Shown piece after piece: positions 34,045 to 43,313 of a stretch of 45,000 nucleotides of DNA. How positions within the stretch are numbered: the first letter of the stretch is position 1; the number at the start of each line of letters is the position of its first letter. Origin of the DNA: Rhodobacteraceae bacterium KLH11 (GTDB lineage Bacteria; Pseudomonadota; Alphaproteobacteria; Rhodobacterales; Rhodobacteraceae). Made by a program: the position numbers and the translations under genes. Location: positions 1,529,774-1,574,773 of the forward strand of contig DS999531.1 in assembly GCA_000158135.1 (NCBI GenBank), written 5' to 3'. A model generated the notes under the pieces. The model did not search any database and was not told the DNA's origin. It saw only the letters and a program-made list of their open reading frames with translations.

Positions 34045-34070
34045 TCCGTGTCCTTATCGTATGCGTTCGA

Positions 34071-34694
34071 TCAAGAGGCATTGCGGAGCGATTTCAGCCC
34101 CAGCAACACCGCTGCCAAAATCATAAAGCTGCCCCCGATCCGGTCGAGCCACAGCCTGGCTGGACCCTGAAGGCGCCGGGCCAACCAGCTTGCGCTGGCG
34201 CCATAGGCGGTCAGGAACAGCCCGTCGATGGTCAGGTAGGTGGCTGACAGAATGGCAAATTGTGGCCAGAAGAGCAGCGCACCGTCGATAAATAGCGGGA
34301 AAAGCGCGGCAAAGAAAACCACCGCTTTGGGGTTCGCTGCGGAGGTGATGAAGCCCTGCATCCAGAGCGTCTTGCGACTGGCGCGGGGTGCGTCACCCGG
34401 TGCGGCGATGCGTGCTTTCAGGATTTGTTTCACGCCCAGAAAGACCAGATAGGCCACGCCCAGCCATTTGATCACGGCCAAAGTGGTCGCCGATGTTGCG
34501 ATCAGCGCCGCGAGGCCAAGACCGGCCGCCAGCATCTGCAGCAGGTTGGCTGTCAGATCTCCGGCCGCGGTGAACAGCCCGCGCCGCAGCCCGTTGGTGG
34601 CCGCGTTCGACAGCATAAGCAGTTGGCTGGGTCCCGGCGTGCTCATCAGCAGCAGGACTGTCGCCACATAGGTGATCCAGATTTCAAAGTTCAT
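34071..34694 (-). CDS. LysE/RhtB-family exporter
   Basis: A 207-residue inner-membrane protein with about six hydrophobic helices. The N-terminal [20 protein letters not shown] segment, with the conserved P-G-P motif, and [15 protein letters not shown] are typical of the LysE/RhtB family. These export amino acids and related compounds; here it may expel an aromatic amino acid or a pathway intermediate. Its start overlaps the hmgA stop (ATGA), so it belongs to the same transcript and is translationally coupled. The substrate is unknown. Confidence 0.85.
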   Translation of the reverse strand: MNFEIWITYVATVLLLMSTPGPSQLLMLSNAATNGLRRGLFTAAGDLTANLLQMLAAGLGLAALIATSATTLAVIKWLGVAYLVFLGVKQILKARIAAPGDAPRASRKTLWMQGFITSAANPKAVVFFAALFPLFIDGALLFWPQFAILSATYLTIDGLFLTAYGASASWLARRLQGPARLWLDRIGGSFMILAAVLLGLKSLRNAS

Positions 34695-36046
34695 TTTTTC
34701 CCCGGGCTCCCGTCGAATTTCTTTTCAATATCGCTCCAGCAGTCGATGTAGTCGTCCTGCAGCGGTGCCTCGGTCGCGGCAAAAGCAGTCAGGTGCTGCG
34801 GGAAGCGGGTTTCGAACATGAAGGACATGGTGTTTTCCAGCTTGTCCGGGCCGAGGTTGGAGTTTGAGGCTTTCTCAAACGCCTCTTTGTCGGGGCCGTG
34901 CGGGATCATCATGTTGTGCAGGCTCATGCCGCCGGGGATGAAACCCTGCGGTTTGGCGTCGTACTGGCCATAGATGTTGCCCATCAGCTCGGACATGATG
35001 TTCTTGTGGTACCAGGGCGGGCGGAACGTATCCTCAGCGACCATCCAGCGGTCGCGGAACAGGACAAAGTCGATATTGGCTGTGCCCGGCTGACCCGACG
35101 GCGCGGTCAGCACGGTAAAGATCGACGGGTCAGGGTGATCAAACAGGATCGCGCCGACCGGGCAATAGGTGCGCAGGTCGTACTTGTAGGGCGTGTAATT
35201 GCCATGCCAGGCCACCACGTCCAGCGGGCTGTGGCCGATCCTCGTTCTATGGAACTGGCCGCACCATTTGATCGTCACGGTCGAGGGCACCTCACGATCC
35301 TCAAACGCCGCTACCGGGGCCTTGAAATCACGCGGGTTGGCCATGCAATTCGCGCCGATCGGCCCGCGCCCCGGCAGTTCGAACTTCTGCCCGTAATTCT
35401 CGCAGACGAAACCCCTTGCAGGGCCTTCCAGCACCTCCACCCGGTAGAGCAGCCCACGCGGGAGGATGGCGATCTCTTTTGGTTCCAGATCGATAATGCC
35501 CATTTCGGTGGCAAAGCGCAGGCGGCCTTCCTGTGGTACCACCAGCAGCTCGGAATCAGCCGAATAGAAATAATCATCCACCATCGACTCGGTGACCAGA
35601 TAGATATGACTGGCCATGCCGGTCTGCGTGTTCACGTCTCCGGCGGTGGTCATGGTGCGCATACCGGTCAGCCAGGTCAGGCCCTCATCCGAATGCGGCA
35701 CCGGGTTCCAGCGGTACTGACCCAGCGAAATCACGTCAGGATCAACGCAAGGGGCCGATTTCCAATAGGGCAGGTCGATCTTTTCATACCGATGCGAATG
35801 CTTCACCGAAGGCCGGATGCGATAGCACCAGGTGCGCTCGGGCGGGTTGGCGGTGAAGGCGGTGCCGCTCAGCTGTTCGCCATAAAGGCCATAGTTACAT
35901 CTTTGCGGGCTGTTCATGCCTTGCGGCAGCGCACCCGGCAGGGCCTCGGTTTCAAAGTCGTTGCCGAAGCCGGGCATATAGCCGGGATGGGTGCCAACAG
36001 GGGTGCTGGCCTGTGTCATCTTATGCGGATCGGTGGGGCGATTCAT
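34691..36046 (-). CDS. hmgA: Homogentisate 1,2-dioxygenase
   Basis: A 451-residue iron(II) dioxygenase that opens the ring of homogentisate to maleylacetoacetate (EC 1.13.11.5). Iron ligands are visible as His347, Glu353 ([14 protein letters not shown]) and His383 (MIPHGPD), the same spacing as His335, Glu341 and His371 of the human enzyme. The opening [19 protein letters not shown] is diagnostic. The ATG at 36046 has AAGGAG upstream; extension to 36112 would run through the operator. It heads an eight-gene minus-strand operon and is divergent from a MarR regulator. Confidence 0.96.
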   Translation of the reverse strand: MNRPTDPHKMTQASTPVGTHPGYMPGFGNDFETEALPGALPQGMNSPQRCNYGLYGEQLSGTAFTANPPERTWCYRIRPSVKHSHRYEKIDLPYWKSAPCVDPDVISLGQYRWNPVPHSDEGLTWLTGMRTMTTAGDVNTQTGMASHIYLVTESMVDDYFYSADSELLVVPQEGRLRFATEMGIIDLEPKEIAILPRGLLYRVEVLEGPARGFVCENYGQKFELPGRGPIGANCMANPRDFKAPVAAFEDREVPSTVTIKWCGQFHRTRIGHSPLDVVAWHGNYTPYKYDLRTYCPVGAILFDHPDPSIFTVLTAPSGQPGTANIDFVLFRDRWMVAEDTFRPPWYHKNIMSELMGNIYGQYDAKPQGFIPGGMSLHNMMIPHGPDKEAFEKASNSNLGPDKLENTMSFMFETRFPQHLTAFAATEAPLQDDYIDCWSDIEKKFDGSPGKK

Positions 36047-36080
36047 CGGGCGCTCCTTCAGCTTTGTACTTGTCGGATAA

Positions 36081-36098
36081 TAGTTGATTTTGTAACTA
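36081..36098. promoter_or_regulatory. Candidate operator of the homogentisate operon
   Basis: TAGTTGATTTTGTAACTA: arms TAGTT and AACTA are exact inverted repeats 8 bases apart, in the 58-bp divergent region between hmgA and marR. It lies 6 bases before the marR ATG and 34 before hmgA, so the MarR protein could control both. Confidence 0.6.
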
Positions 36099-36104
36099 AC
36101 AAGA

Positions 36105-36557
36105 ATGACCAAACAGAATACCGACGAAAAAGATGAATTTGACCTGCAAAATTTCCTGCCATTCCTGTTGAATCAGGCGGCCGAGGAAAGCTCGCTTGAA
36201 TTTCAGCGGGTCTACAAGGATCGTTATGGGATGCTGCGCACCGAATGGCGGGTGCTGTTTCACCTTGGCAATTACGGCGAGATGACAGCCCGCGATATCG
36301 GGCTGCGAGCCCGGATTCACAAGACCAAGATCAGCCGGGCCGTGCGCAAGTTGGAACAGCGCCGTTATCTGCGGCGGGTACGGGATGAAAAGGATCGGCG
36401 GGTTGAACAGCTGACCCTTACCGCCTCTGGTCAGGCGGTCTATGGCGAGTTGCGCGGGATCGCCCGTGATTACGATGCGAAACTGGCTGCACGTTTTACC
36501 CGCGATGAGGTTACCTTGCTGCGGATGATGTTGCGCCGCCTTGCGGGGATGGGCTAG
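36105..36557 (+). CDS. MarR-family regulator of homogentisate genes
   Basis: A 150-residue winged-helix protein. The DNA-binding part is [20 protein letters not shown] with recognition helix [20 protein letters not shown], and the wing [13 protein letters not shown] (residues about 45-110) matches the MarR pattern exactly. Such repressors release DNA when an aromatic acid binds, here probably homogentisate or a precursor. It is divergent from hmgA with a palindrome between. The close ATG leaves little room for a leader; its RBS is weak. Confidence 0.88.
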   Translation: MTKQNTDEKDEFDLQNFLPFLLNQAAEESSLEFQRVYKDRYGMLRTEWRVLFHLGNYGEMTARDIGLRARIHKTKISRAVRKLEQRRYLRRVRDEKDRRVEQLTLTASGQAVYGELRGIARDYDAKLAARFTRDEVTLLRMMLRRLAGMG

Positions 36558-36611
36558 CAATCCGGTACGCTCATCCCCAGATCAACGGCATAACGGACAC
36601 AGGATTGTGAT

Positions 36612-37847
36612 ATGGCAAAGCCGGGCTCATCTACGGCAAAATCCAGGGATTTGATTGATTGGCTGGTTGCCCGGGGTCTGGAAGGGGCCGAGAAGCAGGA
36701 ACTGCTGAATGGGTATTGCCACCGGCTGATCGAACTTGATGTGCCCTTGATGCGGTTTCATGCGGCGCAACCGGCGCTGCACCCGGTCTATGGCGGCACG
36801 GGTTACAGCTGGTATCGGGGGCAGGGGGGTGACCTGCAGACCTTCGAATATTCCGAGGAGCCCAGCGAGGTTTGGACGCAAAGCCCGCTCTATGTCATTC
36901 TGAACGAGGATGCGGAGGCCATTCGCGAACGGCTGGTCGACCGGAATGAGCCCAGCCGCTTTCCTTTGCTCAACGACCTGCGCGAACAGGGTGCGACCGA
37001 TTACTACGCGACCGGAGTCAGCTTTGATGTCCCGACCCACAGCAGCCCGCGCGATGCGAAAAAGGCCATTGACGGCGTACTGATGTCCTGGGCAAGTGAT
37101 GCGCCCGACGGGTTCTGCGATGAGGATCTGGACGTGATCAACACCGCGCTGCCGCATTTGGGGCTGGCGTTGAAGTCAGCCTCGAATGCGCGGGTCTCGC
37201 AGGATCTGATGCGCGTCTATCTGGGGCGTGATGCGGGGCGGCGTGTGCTGTCAGGTGAAATCCGTCGCGGGTCTTTGCAGCAGATCGACGCGGTCATCTG
37301 GAACTTTGACCTGGAAGGGTTCACCAGCCTGTCCGAGGACTTGCCCGGGACGGAAGTGATCGACATGCTGAATGATTACCTCGCCGTTGTGGTCGAGGTT
37401 GTGCATCAATGTGATGGCAACATCCTGAAATTCATGGGGGATGGGGTGATGGCCATGTTCGATGTCGGCGAGATTGACGCCGACGCCCGCGCAGCGCTGG
37501 GCGCGGTGGCCTTGTTACAAAAGCGGATGGCCGAGTTGAATGGGCAGCGCGCCGCCCGTGATCTGCCGGTTTCGAATTACACGCTGGCTTTGCATTCGGG
37601 CGAGATTCTCTATGGCAATATCGGCTCTGATGCCCGGCTGGATTTCACCGTGATCGGCCCGGCCGTCAACCAGACCGCACGGATTGCAGGCATGCACCGA
37701 TCGTTGGGCCAACGCATCCTGATCTCGGACGACGTCGCCCGCGCCGCGCATCCCTGTGCGCAGGAATTGGTCTCGGTCGGTCGCTACATGCTGCGGGGCG
37801 TGGCAGAGCCGAAGGAGCTGTTTACGGTTTATCAGCCGCCAGGGTAG
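36612..37847 (+). CDS. Class III adenylate/guanylate cyclase
   Basis: A 411-residue cyclase. The N-terminal ~200 residues form a sensor-like region without membrane helices, and the catalytic domain is at about 225-390. Metal-binding Asp233 (NFDLEGFTS) and Asp277 (KFMGDGVMAMF), substrate-selecting Lys273 and Asp344 (DFTVIG), and transition-state Asn353 and Arg357 (VNQTARI) are all present. The Lys/Asp pair points to ATP, so cAMP is the likely product. Being soluble, it would act in the cytoplasm. It lies 54 bases after marR on the same strand, and co-transcription is possible but not evident. Confidence 0.9.
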   Translation: MAKPGSSTAKSRDLIDWLVARGLEGAEKQELLNGYCHRLIELDVPLMRFHAAQPALHPVYGGTGYSWYRGQGGDLQTFEYSEEPSEVWTQSPLYVILNEDAEAIRERLVDRNEPSRFPLLNDLREQGATDYYATGVSFDVPTHSSPRDAKKAIDGVLMSWASDAPDGFCDEDLDVINTALPHLGLALKSASNARVSQDLMRVYLGRDAGRRVLSGEIRRGSLQQIDAVIWNFDLEGFTSLSEDLPGTEVIDMLNDYLAVVVEVVHQCDGNILKFMGDGVMAMFDVGEIDADARAALGAVALLQKRMAELNGQRAARDLPVSNYTLALHSGEILYGNIGSDARLDFTVIGPAVNQTARIAGMHRSLGQRILISDDVARAAHPCAQELVSVGRYMLRGVAEPKELFTVYQPPG

Positions 37848-38024
37848 ACGTAAGGTCAAGCACCAGTTCTGAGCCCTGCGCCGACCTTGCCACGCGCGCT
37901 GGATTAAGCACCCAGAGCAGCACCGAAAGAACTTGGGTCAAAAGGGCCAAATGTCCATTTTCAAACAGGTATCTGGTTGTTTCTAGTTCGTTTGTGGTGC
38001 GGTGACCGGGGCGTGCGCTGCAAC

Positions 38025-39029
38025 TTACGGATCCCGAACCGAGCGCCCAGCGGTGGGCCGTTTCTCGATGGTGTCCTTCAGTTTGGACATTCTTCGCCGC
38101 AATATTCGGGCGATGTCCCGAAATGGTCGTAGATAGATATCCAGCAGGCGGGACGGATGCGCCTCGGATGGTTGCAGGCCGAATTTCAGATCTGCGTCCG
38201 GCTCTGACAGGTGAAGCGATCCGAATAACCAGTCCCAAACGGCAAAGGCCACGCCAAAGTTCTTGTCATGGTGCTTTCGCGCAATGGAATGATGCACCTG
38301 ATGCTGTGCCGGTGAAATCAATATGTGTTCAAGCCAGCGCCAGTACCGGATCGAGATATGCGAATGCCGCAGGTTCGACCCGGTGACATGGAACACAAAG
38401 GATAGAGCATTGACGCCCAGAACCGTGTACAGGTCCACCGCGTTGCCGAAGAAGAACAGGAACACCGCCATCGTCGTGCCCTGCGCCACAGCACCGCGCA
38501 GCCCGTACAGGACCCCCTCTAACGGGTGCGTGCGATACACGGTAATCGGCGTCATGGTCTCAGCCGAATGATGGGTTTTATGGATGGCCCACAGCATGGG
38601 CCAACGATGCATCCAGCGATGGACCAGATACTTGGTAAAATCATCCACAAGGAAGATGGTCGCCGTAAACAGGGCGACGATCACACCTGTAGATACATCC
38701 GAAAATACCCCTCGCTGCAGATAGGGGATGTCATGCAGCGCATAATACAGGGCGGTTGCGATGGCCAACTGCGAGACAAGCAGCGGAGAGATGAACAGCG
38801 TGAACACACGATTGACCACGAAGATTTTGTAATCCGCCTTCGCCGATGGCGAAAACAGAATCTTGCGGTCGAACACCTGCTGAAAGGCGCGTTTGACGGG
38901 CGATCTGCGCACTGTGACCAGCCAGATCAGCGCGATCAGGATGGTCAAAATCAAATACCCGAAGAAGATACGCTTCTTCGGGTTGGAAAAATCCGCAAAG
39001 ACCGAGCTTATGTACTCAAAAAATTCCAA
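38025..39029 (-). CDS. Sterol desaturase/fatty acid hydroxylase family membrane protein
   Basis: A 334-residue di-iron membrane oxygenase. About four hydrophobic segments lie at residues 22-40, 75-98, 112-130 and 180-212. The histidine boxes are complete: H137RWMH141, H150KTHH154 and H242QVHH246. The family hydroxylates or desaturates lipid-like substrates; in marine alphaproteobacteria the substrate is usually unknown (hydroxy fatty acids, carotenoids or aminolipids are options). No Shine-Dalgarno is obvious at 39029. It is followed by 177 bases without genes. Confidence 0.85.
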   Translation of the reverse strand: MEFFEYISSVFADFSNPKKRIFFGYLILTILIALIWLVTVRRSPVKRAFQQVFDRKILFSPSAKADYKIFVVNRVFTLFISPLLVSQLAIATALYYALHDIPYLQRGVFSDVSTGVIVALFTATIFLVDDFTKYLVHRWMHRWPMLWAIHKTHHSAETMTPITVYRTHPLEGVLYGLRGAVAQGTTMAVFLFFFGNAVDLYTVLGVNALSFVFHVTGSNLRHSHISIRYWRWLEHILISPAQHQVHHSIARKHHDKNFGVAFAVWDWLFGSLHLSEPDADLKFGLQPSEAHPSRLLDIYLRPFRDIARILRRRMSKLKDTIEKRPTAGRSVRDP

Positions 39030-39094
39030 ATCCTGCCCTTTGGCCAGATACCCAGCGGCGTTTCATCCGCCGCCGGGTATGGGTCATGCGGCCC

Positions 39095-40495
39095 TTAGTC
39101 GTTTTCGGCCGAGGCGTTTTCACCCAGCTTTTCCGCCAGCGCCGCCAGATCGGCCGTCGCATCATTGGCGCGGGATTCGATGCCGAAGGTGTCGATCAGC
39201 AGTTTCTGAACTTTCAGCATGTTGACCTGATAGTCGTCCAACGTCATCTCACGGCCCCGGACAAAGTTGCCGTCTGCGTCAATGTCCGAAACCATCTTGC
39301 CATCCGGCATGGCGGGGCCGAAGCCGATGAGCCAGTTCAGGTCAATCGCGGTTGCGCCCAGATTGTTCTTGCCCGATTGCAGCGCCATCGAGAAGCCCTT
39401 GAGCTCACCCCAATGCTTGGCGTAATCGCGCAGCGCTTTGTCTGTGTCTTCGCCCGATTTGATCTTGTCGATATCGTTGTAAACCGACCCGGCATATTTG
39501 AACGTGGCTTCGGCCAGCGTCTTTTCCCAGTTGGTTTCGATGATATCGGCATAGTTCTTCAACTGCGCGCGCTGCGCGTCCGTCAGCGCCTCACCGTTGG
39601 CAGACGCGATCAGCGCACGACCGTCGCGGAAGGCGTTGAAGATGGTGGTCATGTACTGGGTGTTCTTGTTGCCACCTTTGTCAGCGCCAGCGGCATAGTA
39701 GGCCGGGCCGAAAACAAACTCGGTCTTCAGGTCGATCACACCGTCGCCATTCGCATCGGCTGCTGCCAGATCCTTCTGCTTGGAGACAGCATAGTTCTGA
39801 TCCGGAGACAGGCTGACCGAATGCGCAGCGGCACCGAAGTAACCAAACGCCTCGTCCCAGCTGTGTTCCTTGCCTGTGTAATGCGCGCCCTCGGAATAAG
39901 GCTGATCGTTGGGCTTGTTATCGGCTTCCAGTTTCTCGTCGAGATAGTTATCGACCGCCTGATTATACGCCATCGCGCCCAGCGTGAATTTCGAGATCAG
40001 CTGGCCCCAGTCCATGCCGTTCACAGGGTCATAGCCCTGCTCGGACACGGCGGCCAGTTTGATCATCTGCAGGGCGACATCCACACCGGACTGATTGCCG
40101 GGCCACGCAGGCATCGCGCCTTTGTAGAACTTGCCCGAGATATTCTTGCCTTTGGAAATTTCATTTACGGTCGACTGCTTGACCGGAAAACCATCTTTCG
40201 AGACCGGCGCGATGATCGCCAGATCTTCTTCTGATCCGTTGAAATACGCCAGCATAAGCGCCTCAACCTCAGCCGCGTTGTTGCCGCCATCGCCTTTTCC
40301 GGCAGCCTTTTTCAGGCTGTCATGCAGGACGTGGCGGGCGATCTGACCCGAGTAGGAGACGGAATCGGTTTTATCACCGGTGTAACCCTTCACGGTTACG
40401 GGAAACGGGCCATAGGCCTGATCGGCAAGGGCCGCCCCGCCCATCAAAGTGGCGGCGACAAGCGCCGAGGTGAGTTTCAGGTTGAGTAGTGTCAT
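39095..40495 (-). CDS. Secreted DUF4856 protein, probably iron-regulated
   Basis: A 466-residue exported protein with a signal peptide at residues 1-24 (ending ALA before DQAYGPFPV). The segment VSYSGQIARHVLHDSLKKAA is what I associate with DUF4856. Two calcium-loop-like stretches, DANGDGVIDL (247-256) and DIDADGNF near the C-terminus, suggest calcium binding. The family function is unknown; imelysin-like iron-uptake proteins are a possible functional neighbour. A TGA-N9-TCA iron box lies 46 bases upstream of the ATG, supporting expression under iron limitation. GAGGATCG precedes the start. Confidence 0.75.
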   Translation of the reverse strand: MTLLNLKLTSALVAATLMGGAALADQAYGPFPVTVKGYTGDKTDSVSYSGQIARHVLHDSLKKAAGKGDGGNNAAEVEALMLAYFNGSEEDLAIIAPVSKDGFPVKQSTVNEISKGKNISGKFYKGAMPAWPGNQSGVDVALQMIKLAAVSEQGYDPVNGMDWGQLISKFTLGAMAYNQAVDNYLDEKLEADNKPNDQPYSEGAHYTGKEHSWDEAFGYFGAAAHSVSLSPDQNYAVSKQKDLAAADANGDGVIDLKTEFVFGPAYYAAGADKGGNKNTQYMTTIFNAFRDGRALIASANGEALTDAQRAQLKNYADIIETNWEKTLAEATFKYAGSVYNDIDKIKSGEDTDKALRDYAKHWGELKGFSMALQSGKNNLGATAIDLNWLIGFGPAMPDGKMVSDIDADGNFVRGREMTLDDYQVNMLKVQKLLIDTFGIESRANDATADLAALAEKLGENASAEND

Positions 40496-40540
40496 AGCGA
40501 TCCTCGCTGCTATCTGACTAAATGAGTCGGAAATGGAAGT

Positions 40541-40555
40541 TGATTGTTTTAGTCA
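40541..40555 (-). promoter_or_regulatory. Iron-Rhodo-box (TGA-N9-TCA) upstream of the DUF4856 gene
   Basis: TGATTGTTTTAGTCA matches the TGA-N9-TCA consensus described for iron-responsive promoters of Rhodobacteraceae, and one more base on each side keeps the symmetry (TTGA...TCAA). A second half-match, TGACTAAATGAGTCG, lies at 40515-40529. The site is in promoter position for the minus-strand gene starting at 40495. Confidence 0.6.
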
Positions 40556-41053
40556 ATTATTGGGGCCGATTGTCAAGGTTCTTCTGCAGTGCCGCTGCAC
40601 AAATTTACCATTTGGAGATTATTGGAGGTTGGAAGTGGGCATCCAAATACCTCAAAATGATCCCTCATCCTTGCTGAATGTGATGATCTGCCGGCATGTC
40701 TGACAATGGACACACCACATCGACAAGTTGATTGAATCAGGCGGAAAGGCGGATGGCGAAGTGGATCGGACAACAATCCAGCGCGGCGCGCAGCGATGGA
40801 GGCTGAACTGAAGGCTAACATGGCAGCCTTCGCTGATATCCATAGCAAAAAACCAGGCTCCACTAATGGGTCACATCCGCCGGAAAGCCCTTTCTTCTGC
40901 CAGACACAATATTGAGGAGTTTGGGTTTAGGTGGCAATAAAGCCCGGTCATATCTCCTGATCCAGTATGAAAAGTCGGGAATTGGCTATCGGAAAACAAA
41001 ACGCCCGAAGTTTATCAATTCAGAAATGCCTGGCACTGGGCTAGGGTTGCGGT
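40556..41053. other. Intergenic region, no gene seen
   Basis: About 500 bases with stop codons in all frames except short stretches. The part at 40745-40860 has coding-like composition on both strands but no motif; it may be a gene relic. No RNA gene or clear terminator is recognised. Confidence 0.45.
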
Positions 41054-41827
41054 ATGAAGATTGGCTTAATTGGAAAAGGCGCGATTACGCGGCACGTTGC
41101 GAAGGCGATTGAGGCGCGTGGTCATCAGGTAAATGCCGTTCTGGTGCGACCGGGCTGTGTTTCTCAGAATCCGGGCTTGTTCGTGGAAACGGTGCATGAC
41201 CTTGTAACGGGCGCGGATGTGGTGATTGACTGCGCGGGCCATCGGGCTTTGGCGGAGTTTGGACCTCAGGTCCTGACCCGAGGCACGGATGTGATCACCG
41301 TTTCTATCGGCGCGTTGGCGGATCGGCAGGTCGCAGATGCGTTGGAAGCGGCCGCCCGAAAAGGCAGCGCCAAGCTGTATTTGGCCAGCGGTGCGATAGG
41401 GGCTCTTGATTGTCTTGCCGCTGCGGCAACCGGCAAACTGGACAAGGTCACCTATGTCGGGCGGAAGCCGCCACGGGGCTGGGTGGGGTCGGCGGCGGAG
41501 GATGCTTTGAACCTCGAAACGCTCAGCGTGGCCGCGACACATTTCAGAGGGACAGCCCGTGAGGCCGCCTTGACCTATCCCAAGAATGCAAACGTGGCGG
41601 CGGCCGTAGCGCTGGCGGGGGTCGGGTTCGACGAGACGCAGGTTCAACTGGTCGCCGATCCATCGGTCACCAGCAATATCCACGAGATTGAGGCCGAGGG
41701 CGATTTTGGGCAATTCCATTTCCGGATCAGCGGGAATTCTCTGCCTGACAATCCGCGCAGTTCGGCCCTGGCAGCGATGAGTGTGGTGGCCAAGATCGAC
41801 CAACTCGCTGAGCCGATTGTGCTGTGA
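41054..41827 (+). CDS. nadX: L-aspartate dehydrogenase
   Basis: A 257-residue NAD(P)-dependent enzyme of the NadX/DUF108 family that converts L-aspartate to iminoaspartate/oxaloacetate and ammonia (EC 1.4.1.21), usable as the first step of NAD synthesis. The Rossmann motif GLIGKGAIT is at residues 4-12, the family block YPKNANVAAAVALAGVGFD at 175-193, and the active-site His is probably His210 in SNIHEIEAEGDFGQF. The Shine-Dalgarno before 41054 is weak. nadB/nadA are not nearby. A bidirectional terminator follows. Confidence 0.85.
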   Translation: MKIGLIGKGAITRHVAKAIEARGHQVNAVLVRPGCVSQNPGLFVETVHDLVTGADVVIDCAGHRALAEFGPQVLTRGTDVITVSIGALADRQVADALEAAARKGSAKLYLASGAIGALDCLAAAATGKLDKVTYVGRKPPRGWVGSAAEDALNLETLSVAATHFRGTAREAALTYPKNANVAAAVALAGVGFDETQVQLVADPSVTSNIHEIEAEGDFGQFHFRISGNSLPDNPRSSALAAMSVVAKIDQLAEPIVL

Positions 41828-41948
41828 GCATGGCGGGGCACGAGGGGCGAAGCTGAGGGGGGAGGAACGAAACAGGCTAAAAACACTCGGTATTCCAGTG
41901 ATCCGACGCCGAAGCTCGCTATGTGTGGAGTGTGAGTGAAGCCCAAAC

Positions 41949-41980
41949 AAAAAAACCGCGCCCTGAGGCGCGGCTTTTTA
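41949..41980. terminator. Bidirectional terminator between nadX and rpmJ
   Basis: Stem CCGCGCC (41956-41962) and GGCGCGG (41967-41973) with loop CTGA, flanked by an A-run on the left and a T-run on the right. It serves rpmJ on the minus strand and probably nadX on the plus strand. Confidence 0.92.
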
Positions 41981-41997
41981 ATGAGTTTGTGTAGTTC

Positions 41998-42123
41998 TTA
42001 GCCCTGACGTGCTTTGAACTTGCGCTGCGTCTTGTTGATCACGTAGACGCGGCCTTTGCGACGCACAATCCGGCAATCACGGTGCCGGTTCTTGAGCGAG
42101 CGGAGCGAGTTCTTGACCTTCAT
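41998..42123 (-). CDS. rpmJ: 50S ribosomal protein L36
   Basis: A 41-residue ribosomal protein starting [20 protein letters not shown] and ending [11 protein letters not shown]. It is the longer, zinc-independent form: only one Cys (Cys17) remains of the zinc ligands found in the short form. GGAGA lies 7 bases before the ATG. It forms a single-gene unit with its own terminator, as usual for this form in alphaproteobacteria. Confidence 0.95.
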   Translation of the reverse strand: MKVKNSLRSLKNRHRDCRIVRRKGRVYVINKTQRKFKARQG

Positions 42124-42214
42124 GGGTCTGTCTCCAATCTGCGGCGCCTTCATCAAAGACGTGGCCAGCGCCTGGGTTAATCGGGTGCTCCGGAAGCCCG
42201 GAACAGTGAATTCA

Positions 42215-42289
42215 TGGTGGGCGGTACAAGGATCGAACTTGTGACCCCTTCGATGTCAACGAAGTGCTCTACCGCTGAGCTAACCGCCC
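42215..42289 (-). tRNA. tRNA-Val (anticodon GAC)
   Basis: On the minus strand the sequence starts GGGCGGTTAGCTCAG and ends ACCGCCC-A-CCA, so the 3' CCA is encoded. Acceptor stem GGGCGGT/ACCGCCC is fully paired; the D-arm (GCTC...GAGC), anticodon stem CTTCG/CGAAG with loop TTGACAT, and T-loop TTCGATC are all present. The anticodon GAC reads valine codons GUC and GUU. Confidence 0.96.
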
Positions 42290-42438
42290 ATGAAACCGTC
42301 GCTTGGCCTACCCCATAACGAAATGGGGCGCGGAACCCCGCGCCGGTAGCGGGGTCTATAAAAGGAGTCGTTGGGGGGATCAAGGGGTTTGGCAGAACTA
42401 TTTTCCGGTCTATGTTCAGGGCGAACGACGGAGAACTC

Positions 42439-43311
42439 ATGCCCAACGCTGCACCCAACACAGCCTATGTTCTGGATATGCCCACAGATCGCACGTCTTG
42501 TGTGGTTTTTGCCTCGCCGCATAGTGGTCGGACCTATCCGGCGGCACTGTTGAAGCGGTCTGTGTTGAATCGCAATATGATTCGGTCTTCCGAGGATGCT
42601 TACGTTGATCAGCTTTTCGACTCGGTCTCTGATTTCGGGGCACCCTTGCTGGCGGCAGCCATGCCGCGCGCCTATCTGGATCTCAACCGCAGCGCGGATG
42701 AGCTGGATCCGGCCTTGATTCAGGGCGCACGCCGCCATGGTCACAACCCACGCGTCGCCTCGGGGCTGGGGGTGATTCCCCGCGTGGTCGCCAATGGTCG
42801 TGCGATCTACAGCGGCAAGCTGACGATGGACGAGGCGCGCCTGAGGATCGATACCTATTGGCGGCCCTATCATGCCCGCCTGAAATCCCTTCTGGCCGAA
42901 TCGCACGAGATGTTCGGGCAGGCGATCCTGATCGATTGCCACTCGATGCCGCATGAGGCGGTCTCGATGAGCGGCGGGCGCGGCGGTGTTCGTCCGGAGA
43001 TCGTTCTTGGTGACCGTTTTGGCGCTGCGGCCTCCGGCGTGATCGTCGACCAGATCGAGGCCGCTTTTGCTGAGGCTGGTCTGAATGTGGCGCGCAACGC
43101 ACCTTTTGCCGGAGCCTATGTGGCGCAGACCTATGGCCGCCCCAACCGGCACCAACATGCAATCCAGATCGAGATTGACCGGTCCCTTTATATGGATGAG
43201 GACGCGATCCAGCCGAACGGGAACTTTCAGGCCTTCCGGAATCTGCTGCGGGAGGTCACGGCCAAGATCGCCGGTATCGGGTCTGACCCGGTGTCGCTGG
43301 CGGCTGAATAG
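42439..43311 (+). CDS. N-formylglutamate amidohydrolase family protein
   Basis: A 290-residue predicted hydrolase of the N-formylglutamate amidohydrolase family (glutamate release in one branch of histidine breakdown, but many members have other substrates). Diagnostic segments are VFASPHSGRTYPAAL, RSSEDAYVDQLFD, AYLDLNRSADELD, ILIDCHSMPHEA, and NAPFAGAYVAQTYGRPNRHQ. His and Asp/Glu residues in these are likely zinc ligands. The ATG at 42439 is preceded by GGAGAACTC. No hut genes are nearby. The stop is 2 bases from the end of the convergent dinB. Confidence 0.88.
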   Translation: MPNAAPNTAYVLDMPTDRTSCVVFASPHSGRTYPAALLKRSVLNRNMIRSSEDAYVDQLFDSVSDFGAPLLAAAMPRAYLDLNRSADELDPALIQGARRHGHNPRVASGLGVIPRVVANGRAIYSGKLTMDEARLRIDTYWRPYHARLKSLLAESHEMFGQAILIDCHSMPHEAVSMSGGRGGVRPEIVLGDRFGAAASGVIVDQIEAAFAEAGLNVARNAPFAGAYVAQTYGRPNRHQHAIQIEIDRSLYMDEDAIQPNGNFQAFRNLLREVTAKIAGIGSDPVSLAAE

Positions 43312-43313
43312 GG

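Noticed and set aside
34898..36136. Plus-strand ORF of 412 codons opposite hmgA
   Set aside because: Antisense shadow of a fully recognisable dioxygenase gene.
39086..40234. Plus-strand ORF of 382 codons opposite the DUF4856 gene
   Set aside because: Antisense shadow; the minus-strand protein has a signal peptide and family motifs.
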